Part shown: positions 23,409 through 32,731 of the stretch, one piece after another
Numbering within the stretch: the first letter of the stretch is position 1
Layout of the letters: every line of letters begins with the position of its first letter
Assembly (NCBI GenBank): GCA_030248195.1
Contig: JASAND010019863.1
Location: 87,497-151,496 of the forward strand
Length of the DNA: 64,000 nucleotides
Reading direction: 5' to 3'
DNA from: Trissonchulus latispiculum
Taxonomy: Eukaryota > Nematoda > Enoplea > Enoplida > Ironidae
Notes under the pieces: model-generated
Databases searched by the model: none
The model's input: the letters and a program-made list of their open reading frames with translations, nothing else
Told to the model about the DNA's origin: nothing
Position numbers and translations under genes: made by a program

Positions 23409-23621
23409 AATGTCTCGTGCCGTGCCGACCGAGTGGTTAAGGCGTTCGACTTCGGATCCGATAGTCCAAGGTTCGAATCCCCGCTGCCACAAGGCTTTCA
23501 CAAATCCCCTTGAGCAAGGGACTAAGCACAGATCGGTTCGCCGTGAGCTCTAGCCAACCCAGCTATCCATCCTTAATTGGTCGGTAAATGGGTAACACTA
23601 TTGTGGGGAAGGTAACAGGAG
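23409..23621 (+). mobile_element. tRNA-derived SINE, 5' part (split by the PLE)
   Basis: The tRNA-like head (about 23422-23490) has an A box TGGTTAAGGCG at 23434-23444 and a B box GGTTCGAATCC at 23470-23480. The GCCGAGTGGTTAAGGCG-like pattern suggests a Ser/Leu-type tRNA origin, although the stems are imperfect. The body contains CTAGCCAACCCAGCTATCCA. The rest of the element is at 29968-30156. The 15-bp direct repeat CCTGCTGTCATGTAC at 23394-23408 and 30157-30171 is its target duplication. Confidence 0.88.
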
Positions 23622-24098
23622 AAAAACCAAAACCAATATTTAAAATAAATAAAATATACATAAAATGATAAATAAACCTGCCTCTATGGACCACAGTTTG
23701 AAATTCCAGCATAGTTTCATCTGAGCCACTGCGATCATTATCAGCTGTATCATATTCATCCTCACTTCTCACCGTATCCATAGGTGTCGACATAGTGAAA
23801 GCGGTAAAATCAAATAAATCAAACTGAAAATAAACCATAAAAATAAGTAGTTATGTACATAACCAAAACCATCGCAATTTGAAGTGTATACATAAATGGC
23901 ATTTAATACATGAAGGTGAAGTTTCATATACGGATCGCCTTGTTATGCCCGACCAACCCGATTGAGGGACTCATCAGGGGCTTTCAATCAGGTTATTTTT
24001 TAAGTTAAATTCTCCCAAGTTAAATTTTATAGTTAAAGGTCGTTTCGTCCCCTAGCGATCAACTCCAGCCATTCGTGAAGTTATACATAAAGATCCAT

Positions 24099-24602
24099 TT
24101 ATACCACATTCTGTGTGTGCAAACATTGAGACACTAATTCCCACAGATAATCTACGGAATGATTAGTTAAAATATCATTAAGATAAGATATTCCCTTAAC
24201 ATTATTTAAGAAATGAAATTTAAGTTTCCTTTTTGAATAATTTTTATTCATCAGTAGTTTAATTAGTTTAGACACTCTACTTACGAAATTATCAAGATTA
24301 GTACAGATAACTAAGTATCTACGTATTTCATTTAAATAAATTCTATATGCTGCATTTTCTGAAAAATTACCTTTAATATTAGGAAATTTTACTACTGAAA
24401 AATCAAAATCATCAGTTTTATCATATACCCCACATTCGAACTTATTACCAATTATAGTTACATTTATATACAAGACACATGCATGATCACTCATAACATT
24501 TTCTTTATTTAGTACTAATGTATCCGGGTATATGAATAAATATAAATCATTAAATATACCGTTGTCATTAATTACAGTTATGTCATCAATGTACCTAAAC
24601 AC
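24099..24602 (-). CDS. PLE ORF2, C-terminal part (RT motif C and thumb)
   Basis: This starts just after the frame break and opens with FRYIDDI, the RT catalytic motif C with two aspartates. It continues through the conserved PLE tail (CGVYDKTDDFDFSVVKFPNI; YRIYLNEIRRYLVICTN) and ends near 24099. It is the same protein as 24595-26871 but one frame away. The identical break occurs in the second copy at 29463. Whether the ribosome shifts here or the source copy was already mutated cannot be settled from this window. Confidence 0.85.
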   Translation of the reverse strand: MFRYIDDITVINDNGIFNDLYLFIYPDTLVLNKENVMSDHACVLYINVTIIGNKFECGVYDKTDDFDFSVVKFPNIKGNFSENAAYRIYLNEIRRYLVICTNLDNFVSRVSKLIKLLMNKNYSKRKLKFHFLNNVKGISYLNDILTNHSVDYLWELVSQCLHTQNVV

Positions 24603-26871
24603 ATCTAAGTTTGCTTAATAAGTTAAAGTCATGTTTATACAGCAATTTTTTAATATATAAGAATTCATAGTAAAACAGAAATAAATTAGCTAACTGTGGG
24701 GCACAATCTGTACCCATAGGTATACCTACTGCCTGTTTAAATATCTTATTACCACAAGAAAAATAAAGATTATTGAGTAACCATTCTATATTTGACAGCA
24801 AGTCTTCTTTAGATAAAATTACTCCGTTTTTAGTATTAAGACCCCATCTAGCAGTATTTTCATAAACAATTATTTTACGATTAGAATTATTAGCATAACC
24901 TAAGTTGATTACATATTTAAGAGCCACAACTATACATTCATGTCTAATACTAGTATATAATTGACCAAAATCGTAAGTATTAATACTACGTGCATCTTTG
25001 CGTTTATTAAGCTTTTTAATAACATTAGATATTGCTGGTGACCTATCAATTATCCAAAACATATTAGCTAAATGTCTAGTATTTTTATTTATTGCATTGT
25101 CATACACATGCAACCTATCCATAATCAATTTTAGTGCCTTACCGACACCCTTTGACATTACTTTATTAATTGATCTGTTACTGGCAATAATAGTTCTATA
25201 TTTTATGGGATTCTTATGAAACTTAGGTAATATATGCATAAAGGGCAAACTCATATACGCATTATTAGTAGGCCAGCCCATACCTTTAATTTCATCAGTA
25301 ATTGTACTTTTTAAGGTATCTATATTTATATTATCCACTGGTATATATACATCGTTAGTACCATTATTATTGATGATGCCAAGTTCCTTTAGGACTGTTT
25401 GAATGTAATGCTTTTTACATATAATTGCATACGTTTGAGAGGCTTTATCAATTGAAGTGAAAACAAATTTATTTTTTAAGGTTAACATTCTTGATTTAAT
25501 TATTTCATAATTATCAATGCCATAAGAGATATTCAAATTAGTATTAGATAAGTAATCTGATATATCCTCACAAACTTTATTCGTCCAATCTGCAAACAAT
25601 CCATATGTTTCAGTAAAGTTTAAGTTTTTTAGCCGTATTAATTTAACGATGTATCTATAGACACCCATACTACAACTGGTAAAAGCTTGACTACTGTCAT
25701 TATATACCCTTAATCTATATTTACATCCCATACTAAGTATACTTTCAATTTCACTATCATTAACTACCCTAACATCACCAGTAACTACATGTTTAGTTAC
25801 GGGACATTTGAACTGTTCACTATATAATTTACAATCACAATCCATCCCATTCAACACGTAATTATCAATATCTAACTTATTAATTGTATCCTTATAATTA
25901 AATATCTTAGTTAATGCAGGCTGATCATAGGAATACATAACCATAGGTAGGGCATATGTCCTATTGTCAAAAGGCCAATAACATTTATTTTTATTGAATA
26001 TTTTATTAAACGGTACTCTATCTATAAGTTTATTTCTAAATTTTATTAACATTTTTGGTCTAACTTGCTTTTTATCCACCGATATTTTATTATTGATAAG
26101 CATTTTTGACATAGTTAAATCTGACAAAATATCCTTGAGCTCTCCATCAGCATCTTTTTCATCAATAAGAAATAATAATCTCCTTACTTCTGGTCTACGT
26201 AAGTTAAATATATAAGGAATCACTGTTTTACGAAAAGTATGTACATCAGTGTTATATAAATCACATAGGTGGTCATACAATTTAATAACGTCAGTGTGTA
26301 TTTGGGTACTAGAAGGTTTTCTAAATCCTCGACCTCTAGTTCTTTTAGATTTAGCGAAGTTACTAAATATCGGCATACGTGGGTTCTCACTACGTAAAAT
26401 ATCATTAAGACCATATGGATATTTAGTTTTTAATAATTTTATCCAATATTCTTCTCTAGTAAGTAATAATTCTCTATTATCACTTTCATCCTCTATTTTG
26501 GCAACCTCCTCTATTATTCTTAACTTAAAACTATTACATTTATTTTGTTTAAAGTGGTAAATTAAGTTATGACAACCCGATTGAGAGTTTCCTACAATAG
26601 ACCGTATATGTTCCATCATTCTTTCGCGAAACTTTCTCTTTGTTTGACCAACATATTGCATACCACAATCACTACACGTAATCACATATATAACATTATT
26701 GGTATCACATGACAGATATCTATTTTCTGACACTGAAGTATATAAAGATGATTTATAAGATCCATGAAAACTATCATTGGTGTCCACTCTAGTACAGACC
26801 TTGCATCTCGCTCTATGACAAATTTCATAGTTAACCACAGGTGAGAGACCTAAACCTGTAGCGCCACCCAC
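24595..26871 (-). CDS. PLE ORF2: GIY-YIG endonuclease plus reverse transcriptase, permuted order
   Basis: 758 codons. Residues C18, C23 and C26 form a small zinc-binding motif (CHRARCKVC). Residues 60-77 carry the GIY-YIG signature (VIYVITC, MQYVGQT), followed by Arg-rich REERMMEH-like contacts and the catalytic Glu near 140 (TREEYWIKLL). The RT follows: PKFHKNPIKYRTI near 580, motif A YDFGQLYTSI at 633-642, and motif B GIPMGTDCAP near 715. The frame ends just before motif C, which continues at 24602. The nuclease nicks target DNA and the RT primes there. The first codon is GTG and no ATG lies before the zinc motif. TAA is 13 codons upstream. A spliced or re-initiating start is possible (acceptor-like CAACCTCTGTAG just upstream). 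Confidence 0.92.
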   Translation of the reverse strand: MGGATGLGLSPVVNYEICHRARCKVCTRVDTNDSFHGSYKSSLYTSVSENRYLSCDTNNVIYVITCSDCGMQYVGQTKRKFRERMMEHIRSIVGNSQSGCHNLIYHFKQNKCNSFKLRIIEEVAKIEDESDNRELLLTREEYWIKLLKTKYPYGLNDILRSENPRMPIFSNFAKSKRTRGRGFRKPSSTQIHTDVIKLYDHLCDLYNTDVHTFRKTVIPYIFNLRRPEVRRLLFLIDEKDADGELKDILSDLTMSKMLINNKISVDKKQVRPKMLIKFRNKLIDRVPFNKIFNKNKCYWPFDNRTYALPMVMYSYDQPALTKIFNYKDTINKLDIDNYVLNGMDCDCKLYSEQFKCPVTKHVVTGDVRVVNDSEIESILSMGCKYRLRVYNDSSQAFTSCSMGVYRYIVKLIRLKNLNFTETYGLFADWTNKVCEDISDYLSNTNLNISYGIDNYEIIKSRMLTLKNKFVFTSIDKASQTYAIICKKHYIQTVLKELGIINNNGTNDVYIPVDNINIDTLKSTITDEIKGMGWPTNNAYMSLPFMHILPKFHKNPIKYRTIIASNRSINKVMSKGVGKALKLIMDRLHVYDNAINKNTRHLANMFWIIDRSPAISNVIKKLNKRKDARSINTYDFGQLYTSIRHECIVVALKYVINLGYANNSNRKIIVYENTARWGLNTKNGVILSKEDLLSNIEWLLNNLYFSCGNKIFKQAVGIPMGTDCAPQLANLFLFYYEFLYIKKLLYKHDFNLLSKLRCV

Positions 26872-27298
26872 AGCTACAGAGGTTGCACGGGGAGGATGTT
26901 ATAGATAGGTGGAAACATCCCACAAAAACCACCATCCCAAGTGTAGCCTAGCCCGGGGAACCTAACCCGTGACTGAAAAAATCCCCAGTTATAACTGGAT
27001 CACACACTTGGTGCTATTTTTAGTGGCAATAGCCATAACGAGATAGCTACTCGTCCTAATGAATAAGAATACTCTGATGCCAAATGTGAAATAAATTGTT
27101 TAAATAATTTACCATACTTAAAATTTTTTAAAAAAGAAAGGGAGACCCCCCAATTAAAGTGTAAAATATAAAAATGAACCAATAGAGCAGAGAATAAACA
27201 GATTACGCGAACACCAATCCACAAAACATTAATCATTTATTTACCTTGACAAACAAATAACAAGTCAGAAGTCAGCACAAACAATTACCATTTTCAGT
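26872..27298 (-). other. PLE spacer between ORF1 and ORF2
   Basis: A non-coding interval of 427 bp. I see no strong ORF, only an acceptor-like site directly before ORF2. It could hold a short intron or a re-initiation signal. Nothing more can be supported. Confidence 0.4.
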
Positions 27299-28017
27299 TC
27301 ACACTTTAGGTCCAATGTATCTACCACCAGCCAAATCAGCATATTTCTTCGGCAAGGAATATGCCGTATACTCCTTATCTTTGATAAGAATGACCGGATC
27401 CAGCGAACCAGGTCTATCAAACAATTCCACTTTTCCCTTCATAGTTACGTCACTTTCTAAAAGAGCAATACGTACTTTCCCCAGATAACCTTTCATAGAT
27501 GCCTTGACTGGTTCATGATGTTTCTCAATAATAACAGGCTTCGTGTTATTCTTCTTACGTTCTATATTGAATGCCTTCAAATTGCTGGCACTGCCCAAAA
27601 CTTTATGGACAAGACCAGCGGAATCAAAAGCCATAATAATAGGTTTAGGCTTTAGTTTACTTTTCAGAAAGTGACAAACTTTAATAGCATTTGCTGGAAG
27701 TTCAACTTTCACCTCATTTTTTAGAAAAGACTGAATTTCATCCAGCAATTTGTCTGGATCAGATATGTCCAAATTTCGAATAACCAAATTTTCACGTCGA
27801 CTATGCTCAGCTTCTTGGCGGAGTCTTTTCTCAATTTGCGACATTCGTTCATCCGCCACATCCGACATTTTTCTCATTTTCTCATAGATTTCCGCTTTCG
27901 CAGCCTCAACTTCAGTTTGAATTAGCTGGACCGTAGAAAAATTAGAGGATCCAGAACTACGACTTTCATCATTGGTCAACGGAGAATTCGCTTTACGCTT
28001 TTTATCAGCAGTGTTCC
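27299..28017 (-). CDS. PLE ORF1, main exon: coiled coil plus L1-ORF1-like RNA-binding domain
   Basis: After the acceptor GTTTTGGTTATAG the frame reads GNTADKKRKANSP. A coiled coil of about 45 residues follows (VEAAKAEIYEKMRKMSDVAD onward). Next is an RRM-like domain with the LINE ORF1 pattern (RRENLVIRNLD; IKVCHFLKSKLKPKPIIMAF), and a C-terminal region beginning IIEKHHEPVKASMKG. Proteins of this type trimerise through the coil and coat the element RNA. Its place between the pseudo-LTR and ORF2, on the same strand, makes it part of the PLE rather than a LINE remnant. LINE remnants normally lose ORF1 first. Length with the predicted first exon is about 294 residues. Confidence 0.75.
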
Positions 28018-28096
28018 CTATAACCAAAACAAAAACATTAAGAAATTGAATTTTGAAAAAAGAAATTTGATGCCCAAGACGCAAGCGTACTCGGGT

Positions 28097-28262
28097 TTTC
28101 ATAAGGTACCGTCACCCCGGAGGATGACAGTTTTCATAAAGCTCTCACAGAGTGAGAGTTTTCATAAGTCCTATACTAAGTGAAATTTAATATCAATGAC
28201 CGTCAACCAGAAGGAAGACAGTTTTCATAAGGGCCCTTCACAAAAGTGAAGGTTTTCATAAG
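28097..28262 (-). repeat. Array of five TTATGAAAAC units separated by small hairpins (PLE leader)
   Basis: On the minus strand CTTATGAAAAC or a close variant occurs five times in about 165 bp. Between them lie different short inverted repeats, for example CTCTCACTCTGTGAGAG and CCTTCACTTTTGTGAAGG. The block lies in the predicted ORF1 intron/leader. Further upstream (28401-28420) is CGGGTGC...GCACCAGCCCG, a hairpin with a GAAA loop on the minus strand. Confidence 0.7.
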
Positions 28263-28540
28263 GTTTACACATTACAAAGCGTATATACATAAATTAACAC
28301 GGCAGAAAACAAGACAATAAAACAAACAAAAACAAAATATATTGGCCCAAGGAGATTTAATGTAGTCAATATATATATATAAGTGTATATTGACATATAA
28401 CGGGTGCTTTCGCACCAGCCCGTATACCGCCTCATGGGAGCAAACCTCAAAACCTTTTGAGACAGTAATGGGCAGGACAAAGAGAAAAACCAAAACCAAT
28501 ATTTAAAATAAATAAAAGATACATAAAATGATAAATAAAC

Positions 28541-28706
28541 CTGCCTCTATGGACCACAGTTTGAAATTCCAGCATAGTTTCATTTCATCTGAGCCACTGC
28601 GATCATTATCAGCCGTATCATATTCATCCTCACTTCTCACCGTATCCATAGGTGTCGACATAGTGAAAGCAGTAAAATCAAATAAATCAAACTGAAAATA
28701 AACCAT
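28541..28706 (-). CDS. PLE ORF1, predicted first exon within the upstream pseudo-LTR
   Basis: The frame runs from an ATG at 28706 through MSTPMDTVRSEDEYDTADND to GAG GCA G before the donor GTTTAT, in phase 1. The ORF1 main exon at 28017 starts in phase 1, so joining gives one open frame. The equivalent sequence in the downstream repeat (23838-23680) differs by a 5-bp indel that would break this frame. This is expected if only the upstream copy is used. The gap holds the hairpin array and no competing ORF. Introns in the leader are known in other PLEs. This is a prediction without RNA evidence. Confidence 0.5.
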
Positions 28707-28966
28707 AAAAATAAGTAGTTATGTACATAACCAAAAACATCGCAATTTGAAGTGTATACATAAATGGCATTTAATACATGAAGGTGAAGTTTCATATACG
28801 GATCGCCTTGTTATGCCCGACCAACCCGATTGAGGGACTCATCAGGGGCTTTCAATCAGGTTATTTTTTAAGTTAAATTCTCCCAAGTTAAATTTTATAG
28901 TTAAAGGTCGTTTCGTCCCCTAGCGATCAACTCCAGCCATTCGTGAAGTTATACATAAAGATCCAT

Positions 28967-29967
28967 TTATACCACATTCTGTGTGTGCAAACATTGAGAC
29001 ACTAATTCCCACAGATAATCTACGGAATGATTAGTTAAAATATCATTAAGATAAGATATTCCCTTAACATTATTTAAGAAATGAAATTTAAGTTTCCTTT
29101 TTGAATAATTTTTATTCATCAGTAGTTTAATTAGTTTAGACACCCTACTTACGAAATTATCAAGATTAGTACAGATAACTAAGTATCTACGTATTTCATT
29201 TAAATAAATTCTATATGCTACATTTTCTGAAAAATTACCTTTAATATTAGGAAATTTTACTACTGAAAAATCAAAATCATCAGTTTTATCATATACCCCA
29301 CATTCGAACTTATTACCAATTATAGTTACATTTATATCCAAGACACATGCATGATCACTCATAACATTTTCTTTATTTAGTACTAATGTATCCGGGTATA
29401 TGAATAAATATAAATCATTAAATATACCGTTGTCATTAATTACAGTTATGTCATCAATGTACCTAAACACATCTAAGTTTGCTTAATAAGTTAAAGTCAT
29501 GTTTATACAGCAATTTTTTAATATATAAGAATTCATAGTAAAACAGAAATAAATTAGCTAACTGTGGGGCACAATCTGTACCCATAGGTATACCTACTGC
29601 CTGTTTAAATATCTTATTACCACAAGAAAAATAAAGATTATTGAGTAACCATTCTATATTTGACAGCAAGTCTTCTTTAGATAAAATTACTCCGTTTTTA
29701 GTATTAAGACCCCATCTAGCAGTATTTTCATAAACAATTATTTTACGATTAGAATTATTAGCATAACCTAAGTTGATTACATATTTTAGAGCCACAACTA
29801 TACATTCATGTCTAATACTAGTATATAATTGACCAAAATCGTAAGTATTAATACTACGTGCATCTTTGCGTTTATTAAGCTTTTTAATAACATTAGATAT
29901 TGCTGGTGACCTATCAATTATCCAAAACATATTAGCTAAATGTCTAGTATTTTTATTTATTGCATTG
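28967..29967 (-). pseudogene. PLE ORF2 fragment in the 5'-truncated upstream copy
   Basis: The RT C-terminal half is repeated with a few substitutions. It starts abruptly at about 29967 at the codons for NAINKNTRHLANMFW, covers motifs A and B (to 29463), has the same frame break, and continues with motif C and the thumb (29470-28967). There is no nuclease, zinc motif or start. It serves as a pseudo-LTR rather than a gene. Confidence 0.88.
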
Positions 29968-30156
29968 TAGTGCATTGTATTGGAGTCCGTGTAGGGCTTA
30001 AAGCCTTGAAGGGCCGGCCCCCCTTCCACGGATGCAGTCATCATTTGAGGTGACACTCCTGGCTCTACGGCTGTGTATCGGGGGATGAGCACCGGCACCC
30101 CTTGTCCCTGAAGCAGGGATGGAGATATTCTCCAGGGGTCACCTTTACCTTTTTTA
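29968..30156 (+). mobile_element. tRNA-derived SINE, 3' part (right of the PLE)
   Basis: It contains GGGGATGAGCACCGGCACCC and CACTCCTGGCTC, aligning with the 3' body of the SINE copy at 46140-46480 (minus strand). It ends in a T-rich tract before the TSD CCTGCTGTCATGTAC at 30157-30171. It completes the SINE begun at 23409. Confidence 0.88.
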
Positions 30157-30217
30157 CCTGCTGTCATGTACGTACTTATTCTTACTTACACTAATTCTAC
30201 CCAATCTATTGCTTCAG

Positions 30218-30391
30218 ACCCTGTCTCTCCGGTCCCTGATGTCAAGGTCGAGCCCATGGAACAATGCAAGCCAGAGGAGACCAGAAGTCTCGAAAGTATT
30301 TCCACTAATGGACGGCAACGTCTCGATGAGGAGACTGGAACCAGAAATCGGGCTTCTACTTCTGCGTCAAGACAGGCCATTTCTGAACCAA
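30218..30391 (+). CDS. Cassette exon E1
   Basis: Acceptor TTGCTTCAG, donor CCAA|GTGAGG. Length is 174 nt, phase 1-1. The product starts DPVSPVPDVKVEPMEQ, is rich in Glu, Arg and Ser, and ends SASRQAISEP. The VKVEP core resembles a SUMO-acceptor pattern (hydrophobic-K-x-E), which would suit a nuclear protein, but that is an inference. It pairs with exon E3, from which it differs by in-frame changes only. It lies 47 bp after the SINE target duplication. Confidence 0.7.
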
Positions 30392-30854
30392 GTGAGGAGA
30401 GTCTTGGTTGCGGCCAATAAGTTTGGTCTAGGAAAAAGCCTATTAGATTATTTTGGATCTTAGTGCTTTAGATTTTAGATGTTGATTATCATAGCTCATA
30501 TTGCAGTTTTATGTGACTGCAATGAGCAGTTTTCCATTTTTTCTACAACTAGTTTGCAATATGGGCTGGAGTGCTAGAAGTAGGAGTAGTACCAGAGTTG
30601 GAAGTGAGTGCTCTGCTCGCTAACAAGCTAACTCAGTGCTCGCTAGCCGTGCCGTACCTCTGTGTCTTGGCGCTGGAAAACGCACAATGCCTGCGTGCGT
30701 CCAATTTGTGACTACTTCGAGCTTTAGAACAGAGGGCAGGTGGTATTTCGTCAGATATTTAGTTTTCTGACGACTGCCTTTTTGCAGGCATCCGTCACGG
30801 ATTTGCGCCTGTCGGCTGCTTGTCTTGTTGTAAAGCACCGTCTGACTGTTTCAG

Positions 30855-31106
30855 ATTCTGTCACTCCGGCTCCCGATGTCAAGGTCCAGCCTAAGGGAAA
30901 AAGTGGCCCAAAGAAGACCAGAACTGGCGTCAGTAATTCCAGTGGGCGGCAACGCGAACGCGTGGATGAGGAGACCGTCAGAATTCAGCCTTCTTCTTCT
31001 TCTTCGTCTTCGACGGCGTCAAGAAAGACCAGAGCGGGGAGTCCCGATCGCGCGGTCAAGAAAACTTCGACGCCCACCTCCAACTCTGACACCACTTCTG
31101 GAAAAA
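30855..31106 (+). CDS. Cassette exon E2
   Basis: Acceptor GACTGTTTCAG, donor AAAAA|GTGAGG. Length is 252 nt, phase 1-1. It encodes DSVTPAPDVKVQPKGKSGPK, then Arg/Glu-rich sequence, poly-Ser, and RKTRAGSPDRAVKKTSTP. It is the second member of the duplicated pair E1-E2. Its paralogue is E4, with three extra codons there. The segment looks intrinsically disordered and no domain is recognised. Confidence 0.7.
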
Positions 31107-31144
31107 GTGAGGAGAACAAATTAAGTTTTGGCACCAAACTAGAC

Positions 31145-31312
31145 AATTTGTGACCAAAAAATTCCGGCGAAGCCGGAACATTTTTGCAAATTTTGACCGA
31201 ACATCCTAACAATTTGGCAATTTCTGGGCACCTTAGGGTGAGTGGGTGCAAAGCCCAAAAAAGTGGGGGGGGGCACAGCCCCCCCCCTCCCCAGTAAAAA
31301 AGCCCCAGTTAA
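31145..31312. mobile_element. G/C-tract element, truncated
   Basis: TTCCGGCGAAGCCGGAA, a run of G, then CCCCAGTAAAAAAGCCCCAG, the family right end. The left end is missing. It separates the two copies of the duplicated exon block. Confidence 0.6.
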
Positions 31313-31568
31313 ATTAGGCAAATTCATTCGCTTCACGGTGCACTAAAAGCTCGAAATGGACACAGAATCTGCGTTTAAGTGTGCTTTCGAGCGTTTAACA
31401 GACAAGATACTGCGAGTATGCGTGTTTCGATTGGGTACCAATTAGCGGGGACCAAGGTCAGCTGTTGGCTTACAGAGGATGTGCCACGCTTATGATACAT
31501 GGAGTATGCCTGCTGTCATGTAGGTACTTATCTTGCTTACACTAATTCTGCCCAATCTATTACTTCAG

Positions 31569-31688
31569 ATCCTGTCTCTCCGGCCCCTGATGTCAAGGTC
31601 GAGCCCATGGAAGAAAGCAAGCCAGAGAAAACTGGAACCGGAAATCGAGCTTCTCCTTCTGCCTCAAGACAGGCCATTTCTGAACCAA
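31569..31688 (+). CDS. Cassette exon E3 (paralogue of E1)
   Basis: Acceptor TTACTTCAG, donor CCAA|GTGAGG. Length is 120 nt, phase 1-1. It starts DPVSPAPDVKVEPMEE and ends SASRQAISEP. Relative to E1 it lacks 18 codons, an exact in-frame deletion of 54 nt. The surrounding introns are also similar (31313-31568 against 23190-23408 plus 30172-30217), so the exon pair was duplicated as a block. Confidence 0.7.
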
Positions 31689-32149
31689 GTGAGGAGGGTC
31701 TTGGTTGTGTCCAATAATTTTGGTCTAGGAAAAAAGCCTATTAGATTATTTTGGATCTTAGTGCTTTAGATTGTAGACGTTGATTATCATAGCTCAGATT
31801 GCACTTTTATGTGACTGCAATGAGCATTTTCGATTTTTTTCTACAACTTGTTTGCAATATGTATATACTGGAGTGCCAGAGGTATGAGTAGTACCAGAGT
31901 TGGAAGTGAGTGCTCTGCTCGCTGACAAGCTAACTCAATGCTCGCTAGCCGTACCTCTGTGTCTTGGTGCTGGAAGACCCACAATGCCTGCGTGCGTCCA
32001 ATTTGTGACTACTTCGAGCTTCTTTAGAGCATGCAGGTGGGATTTCATCATGTATTTATTTTTCTGACGACTGCCTTTGCAGGCATCCGTCACGGATTTG
32101 CGCCTGTCGACCTCTTGTCTTGTTGTAAAGCACCGTCTTACTGTTTCAG

Positions 32150-32410
32150 ATTCTGCCACTCCGGCTCCCGATGTCAAGGTCCAGCCTAAGGGAAAAAGTG
32201 GCCCAAAGAAGACCAGAACTGGCGTCAGTAATTCCACTGGGCGGCAACGCGAACGCGTGGATGAGGAGACCGTCAGAATTCAGCCTTCTTCTTCTTCTTC
32301 GTCTTCTTCTGCGTCAAGAAAGACCAGAGCGGGGAGTCCCGATCGCGCGGTCGTCGCCGTCAAGAAAACTTCGACGTCCACCTCCAACTCTGATACCACT
32401 TCTCGAAAAA
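32150..32410 (+). CDS. Cassette exon E4 (paralogue of E2)
   Basis: Acceptor TACTGTTTCAG, donor AAAAA|GTCAGG, slightly weaker than the GTGAGG of E2. Length is 261 nt, phase 1-1. It starts DSATPAPDVKVQPKGKSGPK and is nearly the same as E2, except for a three-codon insertion (RAVVAVKK) and a few substitutions. The open frame retained in all copies suggests selection on protein rather than chance. Confidence 0.7.
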
Positions 32411-32731
32411 GTCAGGAGAATTTTTCTGGGAGGGGTGTGGTTTCCGGTTTTCCTCCTACATGAGTTATTTCTTACTTGTTTTCGAATTTACTAATTTTTC
32501 GGGTCGGAGGTGCTGTAGTGACCTCTTTCTTTTGTTTCGTTTATAATCTTGTATTATTCCTCCCTCCTGCCAGACTCCTTCCTGTATTAGCATATTTTTA
32601 GAAGCTTGTCTTTCGAATCTAATTTGTACCCGAAAATATTCCGTTTTCTGCCTGTTCTATGTTGACTCGTCTCCCTTTTCTTTGCTGTTTTAGGAGCATT
32701 TTATTTCTTGTTCTGATTTTTGCTGTTTCAG

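Larger units (their letters stand above)
23622..29967 (-). mobile_element. Penelope-like retroelement in tandem arrangement, inserted in a SINE
   Basis: On the minus strand a 5'-truncated copy (29967-28490) precedes a complete unit: leader, ORF1, ORF2, 3' region. The first and last about 1.48 kb (28490-29967 and 23618-25102) are nearly identical, the head-to-tail layout usual for PLEs, in which the partial upstream copy acts as a pseudo-LTR. The nuclease is N-terminal to the RT, the permuted order described for the Naiad/Chlamys group. The flanking sequences are the two halves of one SINE. Confidence 0.88.

Noticed and set aside
23422..23490. A functional tRNA gene
   Set aside because: A and B boxes are present, but the acceptor and anticodon stems have mismatches and the sequence continues into a SINE body with a TSD, so it is a SINE head.
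28097..28262. CRISPR-like array (repeated decamer with variable spacers)
   Set aside because: Units are too short and irregular, spacers are themselves inverted repeats, and the context is a eukaryotic retroelement leader.
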